A stretch of 34,092 nt of DNA from Streptococcus parasanguinis (lineage in GTDB: Bacteria > Bacillota > Bacilli > Lactobacillales > Streptococcaceae), in assembly GCF_001074805.1 (NCBI RefSeq), contig NZ_JUPI01000140.1, positions 1 through 34,092 on the forward strand, written 5' to 3'. A model generated the notes under the pieces. The model ran no database searches, was not told the origin of the DNA, and worked only from the letters and a program-made list of their open reading frames with translations. Below, in pieces: positions 24,260 through 31,934 of this stretch. Numbering within the stretch: the first letter of the stretch is position 1; each line of letters starts with the position of its first letter. The translations under genes were made by a program, and so were the position numbers.

Positions 24260-26974
24260 TTACTTCAAATCCGACATGACTTGTTTCTTAGTGAAGGTGC
24301 GCTCTTGTTTGTTAGCCAAGGCCTTGATGCGCGCATCTAAAAGGATGGCCCGCCCTTCAGCACTTCTGGTATAGACGAGGTCGTACTTACCCAGGCTCTT
24401 TCGAATCTGCTCGACAAAGGCTTGGGCATCTTCTTTACGTTTGTCAAAGAGGCTTGGCACGGCGAAATATTCTGTCTGATCGGATACCTTTTCTTGTGCT
24501 TTCAAGATATAGCGTTGATTTTCAATCGGTGCGAAAAATTCGATCATGGTTTGCGAGAAGAGTTCTTTCTCTCGCATGGTTCCGCCCTTCATATAGATCA
24601 GCGTGTTGATGGCATCCTTTCTATCTCGGACCACTTGGATGCGGGTCTCCTGGGTTTGAATCTGCCCAGAAAGGAGCAGGGCTTGGTGAATGGCCTGGCC
24701 AAAGACCTCTAGCCGTTTATAAGGACTCATATAGAGGTAGTAGCGTAGCCAAGCAAGGAGAGCGAGAACAGCTAAGACGAATAGAAGAATAAGAGAAGCT
24801 GTATTCCATCCACCTCTATGTGAATAGTAAATCAGGTTGGCGAAAGCATCGGTCAAAGTAGCGGCCGTCAGCCAGCGAGCTAGCTTTCTAGCATCAAAAA
24901 ATAGGGCCAGAGGCAGGAAGTGTTTATCCACTTGTACCTCGTTTGCAATCTCCATATTCTCCAGAATCGGAAGGGCTTTTTGCCAGCCATCCCGGAGTTC
25001 TTGACGATGAGTGGAGCGCTCTAAGGTCTCTTCGTTGAGTTTCTGTAACTGTTTTTTAGTATAGCGGATATTGTCAAAGGCCAGACGCTCGATACCGGAT
25101 TCGATAAAGGGTTCCTTGTAGTGGAGGCCTAAAAATTGCTTCATCCGTCTTTCTAAAAGCTCCAGATCAGGACTGTATTGTTTCAGCTGATCAGTGATGG
25201 CTTCGATCTCTTCCTTTTCAAGATCTGACTTTTCATACCATTTCTTTAGGGAAAGATTGATGGAGACCAGATGCCAGATATTACTGGTCTTGTCTGGATC
25301 CTCAGGCCATACTCGGATGGCACGACCACGCATTTGGTTGCTGAGCATAAAACTGCCAACAAAGCTCGCTAGGATCAGGGAGTTGACACAAGGTGCATCC
25401 CAGCCTTCTCCCAGAAGAGACTTGGTTCCAATCACGACTTGGATGAGTCCCTCTTGAAAGAGCTGGGTCACAGCTGTCACCAAATCATGTTGAGAACCTA
25501 CCAAGCGAACCTTGAGAAAATCATCGGGTGATAATTGGCCGACATTTTGGTAAGTCAGTCGATCCGCTCCTAGAAGCTCTTCTAATCTTGGCTTAGCAAC
25601 TGTTGGGATGATGACGATGCTGCCTGTTAAGACAGCGATGGCAGGAGGGGTCGTTAGCTCCATGCTTTCCCTGCGAATGGATTCGAAATAAGAGAGCACT
25701 CCCAACTGAGTGAATTGGGCATCCTTATCCCCGAGATGAACTTCAAAGTCTTGGCGAATATAGTCTGTTAAGACCAGTTGTCGCAGTTGGCTTCCAAGAG
25801 CCTGGTATTCCGCCTTGAAAATTTCTCGAACTGCATTGAGTTTTCCAAGGGATTGATTGAGCAGGAGGTCTTGTTTTTTGTTGCGGACCAGTTTGACTTG
25901 TTTTCGATCGATTAAGCTGGCTGCTTTTAGTTCATGGAGGACTTGTTTCTCATATTCCTCTGGTAGATTGTACCAATGAGGTACCTGAAAGAGCAGGCCT
26001 TGCAATAGAATTTCAAGCCAGTCCATGGTGAAGGCAGGTAGTTTTTTAGCTCCTAAAAGGTCCTGGAAACGGTTGGGAAAGGCGATTTCCCTGCTTCGAA
26101 GAAAGATCAGGGTAGCAGAGAGATATTGGGGATCATTGAGCAATTCATCATCGCTGATCTGACCCGATAAGGCCTGACAGGATTGCAGGTATTGACAAAA
26201 GAGGGGATCGGAAGTCAGTTGTTGCAAGAAAGCATTCTTTTGTTGGCTAAAGGCGTCCAACTGAGCCTGCTCTTCCTTGGTTGGAAAGGCAAAGTAGACA
26301 TAGTCCTGATGAGGACAAAGGGTTTCTTCCTTGACCAATTCGGGAACCGTGATTTCCTCATCAATCTCACCACACATGCGGATATAGCGTTCCCAAAGAG
26401 CAGGGTCCCCTTCATAGGGAGGGGTAGCAGTGAGGGAGATCATCTTTAAGTCAGGGAAGGCTTGGCGAAAGGCTTCCAAACTCTTCCACCATTCATTGCG
26501 CAGGTGGTGACACTCATCTAAACAAAGGGTTCCCAGTGAGATGTCTTTGAAAGTAGTAAAGATATCAAAGCCTTTGAAATCAAATGTTTCAATCTCTGCC
26601 TGGTCATCGGTATCCTCGATTTGTGATTGGCCGACGACTTGGTTCATGGCGCTGTGGAGGGCCTGATAGGTAGCCACTGTAATCAGCTTAGGATGTTTGA
26701 GGTCCTGAGAGATCAATTGCTCCGCTTGGATTTCATCTTTCAAGAATGCTTGGACAATCCGGTCGACCCATTGCTGACGAATGGTGACTGTAGGTGCCAA
26801 GATAAGAGTTGGTTGGCCAAAGCGCCGGATGAATTCAATTCCTAGGGTTGTTTTTCCAGAGCCAGGAGCTGCTACCAAATGCAGGTGGCCATCCGCCATA
26901 AAAGCCTCACTCTTATCGAGGACGCGTTTTTGATAGTGTCTCCATTGGCCTATAAAGGCTAGTTCTTGTAACAT
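24260..26974 (-). CDS. SF2 DEAD/DEAH-type helicase with a C-terminal membrane helix
   Basis: This is a 904-residue protein counted from the ATG at 26974, chosen because AAGGGAGG lies 6 bases before it. The in-frame ATG at 27001 lies on top of the -10 box. Visible motifs are Walker A (AAPGSGKTT), DECHH (motif II), SLTATPP (motif III) and QMRGRAIRVWP (motif VI), all in the first ~560 residues. A coiled helical region follows. Near residue 745-770 there is a strongly hydrophobic run (LILLFVLAVLALLAW), a probable membrane helix, then a soluble tail of about 150 residues. No nuclease or methylase motif is visible. Function unknown: DNA repair, RNA or defence roles are all open. Confidence 0.8.
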   Translation of the reverse strand: MLQELAFIGQWRHYQKRVLDKSEAFMADGHLHLVAAPGSGKTTLGIEFIRRFGQPTLILAPTVTIRQQWVDRIVQAFLKDEIQAEQLISQDLKHPKLITVATYQALHSAMNQVVGQSQIEDTDDQAEIETFDFKGFDIFTTFKDISLGTLCLDECHHLRNEWWKSLEAFRQAFPDLKMISLTATPPYEGDPALWERYIRMCGEIDEEITVPELVKEETLCPHQDYVYFAFPTKEEQAQLDAFSQQKNAFLQQLTSDPLFCQYLQSCQALSGQISDDELLNDPQYLSATLIFLRSREIAFPNRFQDLLGAKKLPAFTMDWLEILLQGLLFQVPHWYNLPEEYEKQVLHELKAASLIDRKQVKLVRNKKQDLLLNQSLGKLNAVREIFKAEYQALGSQLRQLVLTDYIRQDFEVHLGDKDAQFTQLGVLSYFESIRRESMELTTPPAIAVLTGSIVIIPTVAKPRLEELLGADRLTYQNVGQLSPDDFLKVRLVGSQHDLVTAVTQLFQEGLIQVVIGTKSLLGEGWDAPCVNSLILASFVGSFMLSNQMRGRAIRVWPEDPDKTSNIWHLVSINLSLKKWYEKSDLEKEEIEAITDQLKQYSPDLELLERRMKQFLGLHYKEPFIESGIERLAFDNIRYTKKQLQKLNEETLERSTHRQELRDGWQKALPILENMEIANEVQVDKHFLPLALFFDARKLARWLTAATLTDAFANLIYYSHRGGWNTASLILLFVLAVLALLAWLRYYLYMSPYKRLEVFGQAIHQALLLSGQIQTQETRIQVVRDRKDAINTLIYMKGGTMREKELFSQTMIEFFAPIENQRYILKAQEKVSDQTEYFAVPSLFDKRKEDAQAFVEQIRKSLGKYDLVYTRSAEGRAILLDARIKALANKQERTFTKKQVMSDLK

Positions 26975-26999
26975 TGGTTTCCTCCCTTGTACTGTCCCC

Positions 27000-27008
27000 A
27001 TTATAACA
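27000..27008 (-). promoter_or_regulatory. Extended -10 promoter of the helicase gene
   Basis: On the minus strand TGT precedes a perfect TATAAT (27005-27000). The predicted start of transcription is near 26993, leaving a leader of about 19 bases that contains the ribosome site. No -35 is evident. Confidence 0.6.
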
Positions 27009-27093
27009 TAGCGAAGGACAAGAATCTTTTGGTAGAAGCTGAAGATTTCTACTTTCTAATGAAAATGGAAAACAGGAATCATTCGGACAGAGC

Positions 27094-27124
27094 GAAAAAG
27101 CCCAATCAACGGATTAGGCTTTTC
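27094..27124 (-). terminator. Terminator of the vWA surface protein gene
   Basis: On the minus strand AAAGCCTAATCC pairs with GATTGGGCTTTTT around GTT, just past the stop codon at 27128-27130, and T residues follow. Confidence 0.8.
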
Positions 27125-27127
27125 ATG

Positions 27128-28558
27128 TTAGTCTTGTTTTGTTTTACGAGAGAGTCCAAAGGCAGCACCCATGCTAAGAAGACCAAGACCTAGAGTCGTC
27201 AAAGCAATTGAGTTTTTGCTTCCTGTATTTGGAAGACTTGCTTCTTTTTGAGGAAGAGCTGCTGGTGCGATATAGACTTCTGTTTTCACAGGCTCGTTTT
27301 TAGCTGGTGTGAAGACTGTCGGTTTCGCAGGTGTTACAACAGCCGGTTTTTGAGGAGTAGGAGTCGGTGTTGCAGGCGTTTGGATGCTAGGTGTTTGTGG
27401 TTTTGCTTTCGCCACGCGATGAGTTTTTGAAATCAACTCATACTTGTCTGTTTGGACCTTGAAGACACGACCTTTTTGTACAGTTTCAACAACTTTATTG
27501 GCAAATTGAACGTTCAACAAGTCAGCAAAATCTTTGCGGATATCTAGGTAGAGACCATTTGTCCCATTGACCAATGGAGCAAAGTCAGACTGGTCTACTG
27601 TGCGTCCTACAACTGTTAAGGAAATATTCGCTGCCTTCAATGATTGAAGAGTTTCTTCTTTTGATGGGAGAGGATTCTTATATGGAGTATTCATATCGAT
27701 TGGCTCATCTGTAATGACGAATGCAAATCGATGATTGTTTGTTCCGGTGCCCCAGTTGTAGTCCTCTGAAGTAGCGATGTGGCGCAATGGAACAGTGGTG
27801 TTTTCATAACCACCATAAGTTTTGATAGTTTTCAGAGCAGAAATAAAACTTTCTGGATCCGTTGTGAATTTTGATCCGTTAAAATCAAAGTATTGTATAC
27901 GATCTGATCGTTCAAATGCAACCAATCCCAAGCGTGCTTGGATATTTTTTGCAGATAAATTACGAACAAAGGTCTCAACGTTCTTCATTGTATCATTGAT
28001 ATGTGAATCCATCGAAGTTGATTTATCAATGACAAAGACGATGTCGGATGTTGCTTGGACTTCTTTTTTATTGACGATATCTGCTTCTTTTGTCACTTCG
28101 ACTACAGTTGTTTTATTGACAGTTTCTGTAGTTGTCTCAGTGTAGTCAGCTGTTTCTTTTGTGGATGTAGCTGTCTTAGTTGAAGAGACTGGTTTTGAAG
28201 TGCCCACAGGTGTGTCTTGATCGGCTAAGCTAGTGGTTTTGATGGTTGCTGTTGAAGTAGTGGTTGTATCTCCACCGTCTGTTTTAGTAGCTGGGCCTGT
28301 TTTTTGGACATCCACAGCGATGACATCCCCAGTTTTTGCTTTATCAGCAGGAACAACTGGTGTATTGGCTTTGGCGTTAATTTCTTCTGTTGCAGCCGTG
28401 ATAGGTGATTTTGCTGCTGTAGGAGCTGCAGGAGCAGCTTGGGTTGTGCTAGGTGCAACGTCGTCAGCAGAAGCAATAGTAGTCCCTGTGAAGACCGTTC
28501 CTAAAACAACGGAAGCTAAAGTTAAAGTTTGTTTACGTGAAATAGTATATTTTTTCAA
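27128..28558 (-). CDS. LPXTG-anchored von Willebrand factor A domain protein
   Basis: This is a 476-residue protein counted from a TTG at 28558, chosen because AAAAGGGG lies 7 bases before it and the product then starts with a signal peptide MKKYTISRKQTLTLASVVLG cut near ASA. An Ala/Thr-rich linker (about 35-160) is followed by a vWA domain (about 170-365) with the metal-binding DKSTS motif and later T and D residues. A Pro/Thr-rich wall region, LPNTG, a membrane helix and KTKQD complete sortase anchoring. It is probably an adhesin binding extracellular matrix. It is not next to a pilus or sortase gene here. The promoter is strong. Confidence 0.88.
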   Translation of the reverse strand: MKKYTISRKQTLTLASVVLGTVFTGTTIASADDVAPSTTQAAPAAPTAAKSPITAATEEINAKANTPVVPADKAKTGDVIAVDVQKTGPATKTDGGDTTTTSTATIKTTSLADQDTPVGTSKPVSSTKTATSTKETADYTETTTETVNKTTVVEVTKEADIVNKKEVQATSDIVFVIDKSTSMDSHINDTMKNVETFVRNLSAKNIQARLGLVAFERSDRIQYFDFNGSKFTTDPESFISALKTIKTYGGYENTTVPLRHIATSEDYNWGTGTNNHRFAFVITDEPIDMNTPYKNPLPSKEETLQSLKAANISLTVVGRTVDQSDFAPLVNGTNGLYLDIRKDFADLLNVQFANKVVETVQKGRVFKVQTDKYELISKTHRVAKAKPQTPSIQTPATPTPTPQKPAVVTPAKPTVFTPAKNEPVKTEVYIAPAALPQKEASLPNTGSKNSIALTTLGLGLLSMGAAFGLSRKTKQD

Positions 28559-28589
28559 AATACGTCCCCTTTTTAATAAACTTTTTTCT

Positions 28590-28618
28590 ATCATACAGGT
28601 TTTTGAAAAACTTGTCAA
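28590..28618 (-). promoter_or_regulatory. Strong promoter of the vWA protein gene
   Basis: A perfect TTGACA (28618-28613), 17 bp, and TATGAT (28595-28590), about 32 bases before the TTG start. This supports the short gene model. Confidence 0.85.
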
Positions 28619-28730
28619 CGGTATAATAATCAAGGGTTTTGTTGGTTTTTATATTCCTAATTATTGATAAAAAACCAAGCGGGAGAAATATGCATAAAAT
28701 AGGTTTAATATACAAAATGTATAAAAAGAA

Positions 28731-28765
28731 ATAGGATTCCTACAAATTTGCAGGAATCCTTATTT
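28731..28765. terminator. Terminator of the DeoR-HAD operon
   Basis: AGGATTCCT (28733-28741) pairs with AGGAATCCT (28752-28760), with CAAATTTG in the centre. The minus strand then reads into CTTTTT. The remaining bases between 28619 and 28829 hold no gene. Confidence 0.75.
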
Positions 28766-28829
28766 TATCGGCATTTCTACTATATTTTTTATCCGTAAAA
28801 AATACTAGCTAGTCACTTTATTTATGTTT

Positions 28830-29639
28830 CTAAATCAACACATAGGTTTCAACCGCTTGTCCAGCCCCGTTTTCATTGTTGGTTTTTGTTACGACAGTCG
28901 CTCCGTCTTTTACTTCTTGTGGAGCATTGCCCATAGCGACCCCGATGCCTGCTTTTTTGAGCATAGGGAGGTCGTTGAAGTTGTCTCCCATGGTGAGGAC
29001 TTCTTCTAAGCTCAAGTGGTAGTAGTTAGCGAGCTCAACCAGAGCATCTTCTTTGGAAACGTTCTTAGCTGTGACTTCTAGGTAGTTGGCTTTGGAGAGA
29101 TAAAAGGCGGTAGAAGGGAAGTCGTCGGCAGAAATAGTGCGATAGAGAGCTTGGATCTCTTCTGGCTCTCCAATTAAGAGCAATTTGTGGAGGGGCTTTG
29201 TCGCATCCAGCAAAGGATCCAATAGGGGAAGAATGAGAGGTTTTTCTCCTGTAATCCGGGCCTCCTCTTGACTCCATTGGTCAAGGCGGTCGGTCATCCA
29301 GTCTTTTCCGCTATAGAGGTTGATCGAAACCTGAGGAAAGTGTTGGTTGGCCCAGTCGATAAAGTTCCGGGCCTCCGTCTTGTCCAAAGGATGCTCGAAA
29401 AGAACCTGCTCTCCCTTTTGGATCAAGGCACCATTGTAGCAAGCCATGGGGCACTCTTCTATACCGAGTTCTCTGGCAATGGGAGCCATCCCTTTTGGAG
29501 AGCGAGCAGAGGCCAGTACGAAAGGAATGGTTTCGCGTTTTAAATCCGGGATCAATGCTGCCAACTGTGGATCGATCTGATGGTGATCATTTAAGATGGT
29601 ACCATCGATGTCGCTGATGATGAGACGAATGTGAGACAT
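28830..29639 (-). CDS. HAD-superfamily Cof-type sugar phosphatase
   Basis: This 269-residue hydrolase has motif I DIDGTIL (nucleophile D), motif II in the ASAR segment (VLASARSPKG), a conserved lysine before the cap exit, and motif IV TMGDNFNDLPML. This is the Cof/YidA-like type with a C2 cap, acting on phosphorylated sugars or related metabolites. It follows the DeoR regulator by 12 bases and is in its operon, so its substrate is probably linked to the sugar pathway the regulator controls. The exact substrate is unknown. Confidence 0.88.
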   Translation of the reverse strand: MSHIRLIISDIDGTILNDHHQIDPQLAALIPDLKRETIPFVLASARSPKGMAPIARELGIEECPMACYNGALIQKGEQVLFEHPLDKTEARNFIDWANQHFPQVSINLYSGKDWMTDRLDQWSQEEARITGEKPLILPLLDPLLDATKPLHKLLLIGEPEEIQALYRTISADDFPSTAFYLSKANYLEVTAKNVSKEDALVELANYYHLSLEEVLTMGDNFNDLPMLKKAGIGVAMGNAPQEVKDGATVVTKTNNENGAGQAVETYVLI

Positions 29640-29651
29640 AATGAGGACCTC

Positions 29652-30395
29652 CTAATAGAGAATAGTGGTTTCACTGCCGATTTGTTTAAGGATGTCAGGG
29701 CTTGGTTTTTGATCAGTAATCCAATAGTCAAATTGCTGGAGACGAGCGAGATAGTAGTTGGCATGTTGGTGGAACTTGGCACTTTCTGCCACCAGCACCT
29801 TGGTACGAGTCCGTTCAAAAACGAGAGACTTGACTGCAACGTCTTCAGCATCCTCAAAGGTGACTTCGCCATTGGTTAAGCTACTCGCTCCAAAAAAAGC
29901 AAGATCAAAGCGAAGATTGTCCAGTATGTGTGCTTGATTCGCGTCATAGTAGAAGCGGTTTTTAGGGTAGAATTTCCCGCCTAAGAGATGAACGTCAACC
30001 TGGGAATGGCTACTGAGCTGGATAGCATTGTCAAGGGAATGCGAATAGACCGTAACTTCCTTCTTCAGCATGCCAGCAAGCAGGGTCATCGAGGTGGAAA
30101 CGTCGAGAAAGATCACTTGTCCATCTTGGATCAATTGCAGGGCCTTTTGAGCCATGGCGGTCTTTTCCTTGTTGGCTTTCTGACTGCGGTCTAGGTAAGA
30201 AGGGCCGGGTTCTTTGTTTAAGGGGAGAAGTCCACCATGGGTCCTACGGACTAGCTGGCGTTGGCTCAGAAGGGCAAAGTCTCTGCGGATAGTATCTTTT
30301 GAGACCTTGAAATAATCGACCATTTCTTTAGCGGATAGCTGTTTTCGCTCTTCTAAAAGTTCTAGGATTTTTTCGAGCCGTTGTTCCTGGTACAT
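29652..30395 (-). CDS. DeoR-family transcriptional regulator
   Basis: This 247-residue regulator has an N-terminal winged helix (MYQEQRLEKILELLEERKQL.., with VSKDTIRRDF and RRTHGGLLPL) and a C-terminal sugar-phosphate sensor domain with a VAESAKF-type end. These proteins repress sugar genes until a phospho-sugar binds. It is divergent from the acetyltransferase operon, with a 10-base-period direct repeat between the two promoters, and it heads the HAD operon. A self-regulated role over both directions is inferred. Confidence 0.88.
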   Translation of the reverse strand: MYQEQRLEKILELLEERKQLSAKEMVDYFKVSKDTIRRDFALLSQRQLVRRTHGGLLPLNKEPGPSYLDRSQKANKEKTAMAQKALQLIQDGQVIFLDVSTSMTLLAGMLKKEVTVYSHSLDNAIQLSSHSQVDVHLLGGKFYPKNRFYYDANQAHILDNLRFDLAFFGASSLTNGEVTFEDAEDVAVKSLVFERTRTKVLVAESAKFHQHANYYLARLQQFDYWITDQKPSPDILKQIGSETTILY

Positions 30396-30431
30396 GAATT
30401 CGCTCCTTATTGCTGTTCTTGCCTTTATTGT

Positions 30432-30460
30432 ACATCATTTTGTAAGCAGATGCAAGTTTT
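30432..30460 (-). promoter_or_regulatory. Promoter of the DeoR-HAD operon
   Basis: On the minus strand TTGCAT, 17 bp and TACAAT, about 30 bases before the ATG at 30395. The box edges were read by eye. Confidence 0.6.
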
Positions 30461-30461
30461 G

Positions 30462-30479
30462 TTAAGTGTATTTAAGTGT
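30462..30479. promoter_or_regulatory. Direct repeat, candidate DeoR operator
   Basis: TTAAGTGT occurs at 30462-30469 and again at 30472-30479, one helical turn apart, between the two divergent promoters. Direct-repeat operators are common for DeoR proteins. Confidence 0.4.
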
Positions 30480-30516
30480 TTATGATCTTTTCCTTAGAAA
30501 ACCTTATTTCTGACGT

Positions 30517-30545
30517 TTGTTTTAAAGGGGGAATTCTGCTATAAT
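30517..30545 (+). promoter_or_regulatory. Promoter of the acetyltransferase operon
   Basis: TTGTTT (30517-30522), 17 bp and a perfect TATAAT (30540-30545) with TGC before it. GGAGG lies ahead of the ATG at 30573. Confidence 0.75.
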
Positions 30546-30572
30546 ATGTCAAAATAACGTGGAGGTTTCCTT

Positions 30573-31142
30573 ATGGCCAGTGAATATGAAAAAATGATTG
30601 CAGGTGACTATTATAGACCTGCGGACCCTGAATTACGGGCTTTAGCCAAAGCCTCTCGGGAGAAGCAGGAAGCCTTTAATCAAGAGGTGGATCCTAAAAA
30701 AGGAGCGGCCATCATCAAAGAGTGGTTTGGGTCTACTGGCGACAACCTCTATCTCAATCGTCAAGTCCTTGTGGATTATGGGGTCAACATCCATATAGGA
30801 GAAAATTTCTATGCCAATTACAATTTGACCATGTTGGATATTTGTCCCATTACGATTGGAAAGAATGCCATGATTGGTCCCAATTGCCAATTTTTGACCC
30901 CCTTACACCCGCTGGATCCAGATGAGCGCAACTCGGGTCTTGAGTACGGAGCTCCGATTACGATAGGGGACAATTTCTGGGCAGGAGGAGGGGTCACCAT
31001 CCTTCCTGGTGTCACGCTGGGTGATAATGTGGTCGCTGGCGCTGGGGCAGTCGTGACCAAGTCTTTTGGAGACAATGTGGTCCTTGCAGGAAACCCAGCC
31101 CGTGTCATCAAAGAAATACCCATTAAAAAGGAGAAAGGATGA
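30573..31142 (+). CDS. Sugar O-acetyltransferase (maltose/galactoside acetyltransferase type)
   Basis: This 189-residue protein has an N-terminal Maa domain (YEKMIAGDYYRPADPEL) and then a left-handed beta-helix of hexapeptide repeats (IGKNAMIGPNC, ITIGDNFWAGGGVTILPGVTLG). The catalytic histidine is in TPLHPLD. It moves an acetyl group from acetyl-CoA to a sugar, perhaps for detoxification or export of non-metabolised sugars. Its stop overlaps the next gene's ATG (ATGA). Its divergence from a DeoR/HAD pair fits a sugar-linked role. Confidence 0.9.
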   Translation: MASEYEKMIAGDYYRPADPELRALAKASREKQEAFNQEVDPKKGAAIIKEWFGSTGDNLYLNRQVLVDYGVNIHIGENFYANYNLTMLDICPITIGKNAMIGPNCQFLTPLHPLDPDERNSGLEYGAPITIGDNFWAGGGVTILPGVTLGDNVVAGAGAVVTKSFGDNVVLAGNPARVIKEIPIKKEKG

Positions 31143-31903
31143 TCCAAAAACATGAAATTCCTATTTTAGAGTTTGATGACAACCCGCAGGCAGTCATTAT
31201 GCCGACCCATGAGGGACTTGATCTGCACCTACCTGAAAAATGTGTGTATGCTTTCTTGGAGGATGAGATTGATCGCTTTGCCAAAACTGTTGGAGCTGAG
31301 CAAGTGGCTACCTTTGTCTCAGCTACCAAGGCTTATCCAGTCTATGTTCTGGAGCACCAAGGGGAGAAAGTCTGCTTGGCACAAGCGCCAGTTGGATCTG
31401 CACCTGCTGCCCAATTCATGGATTGGTTGATTGGCTATGGGGTGAGGAAAATCATTTCCTCAGGAAGCTGTGGCGTCTTGGTGGACATGGAAGAAAATGC
31501 CTTCTTGATCCCGACCAAGGCCTTGCGAGATGAGGGAGCTAGTTACCATTATGTAGCGCCTTCTCGTTATATCGAAGTGGACAGTCGTGCACTGACCGCC
31601 ATTGAAACTGTCTTGAAAGGAAAAGAAATTCCTTATCAAGAGGTCATGACCTGGTCGACGGACGGTTTTTATAGAGAAACACCTGACAAGGTGGCCTATC
31701 GCATTGAAGAAGGGTGTCGTGTTGTGGAGATGGAGTGTGCCTCACTTGCAGCAGTCGCCCAGCTTCGTGATGTAGTTTGGGGCTTGCTCCTATTTACCGC
31801 AGATTCTCTTGCAGACCTGGAAAATTATGACCAGCGTGACTGGGGTGCTGAAGCTTTTGAGAAGGCCCTAGAATTGTGCCTAGAGATGGTTCATCACTTG
31901 TAG
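31139..31903 (+). CDS. Nucleoside phosphorylase family protein
   Basis: This 254-residue protein has the phosphorylase core: GSAPAAQF.., the SSGSCG loop, VVEMECASLAAVA with the ribose-contacting E-M-E-C, and a TADSL segment near the end. It resembles uridine/purine nucleoside phosphorylases, splitting a nucleoside with phosphate to give base and ribose-1-phosphate. The base preference is not clear. It overlaps the acetyltransferase gene by four bases, so they are co-translated. There is no obvious terminator before the potassium genes. Confidence 0.85.
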   Translation: MIQKHEIPILEFDDNPQAVIMPTHEGLDLHLPEKCVYAFLEDEIDRFAKTVGAEQVATFVSATKAYPVYVLEHQGEKVCLAQAPVGSAPAAQFMDWLIGYGVRKIISSGSCGVLVDMEENAFLIPTKALRDEGASYHYVAPSRYIEVDSRALTAIETVLKGKEIPYQEVMTWSTDGFYRETPDKVAYRIEEGCRVVEMECASLAAVAQLRDVVWGLLLFTADSLADLENYDQRDWGAEAFEKALELCLEMVHHL

Positions 31904-31919
31904 GTCTTTTCACTTTTTA

Positions 31920-31928
31920 TGATACAAT
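31920..31928 (+). promoter_or_regulatory. Extended -10 promoter placing trkH leaderless
   Basis: TGA followed by TACAAT (31923-31928). Six bases (GAAGCT) separate it from the ATG at 31935, so the predicted +1 is the A of ATG. There is no Shine-Dalgarno. The nearest -35, TTGTAG, is 19 bp away. Confidence 0.55.
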
Positions 31929-31934
31929 GAAGCT

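Noticed and set aside
24260-28558. Helicase region considered as a defence island
   Set aside because: The neighbours are a dehydrogenase and a surface protein. There is no nuclease, methylase, reverse transcriptase or toxin gene alongside.
28558-28633. Longer start for the vWA surface protein
   Set aside because: The added residues would overlap the -10 box at 28590-28595 and bury the signal peptide. The TTG with AAAAGGGG is better supported.
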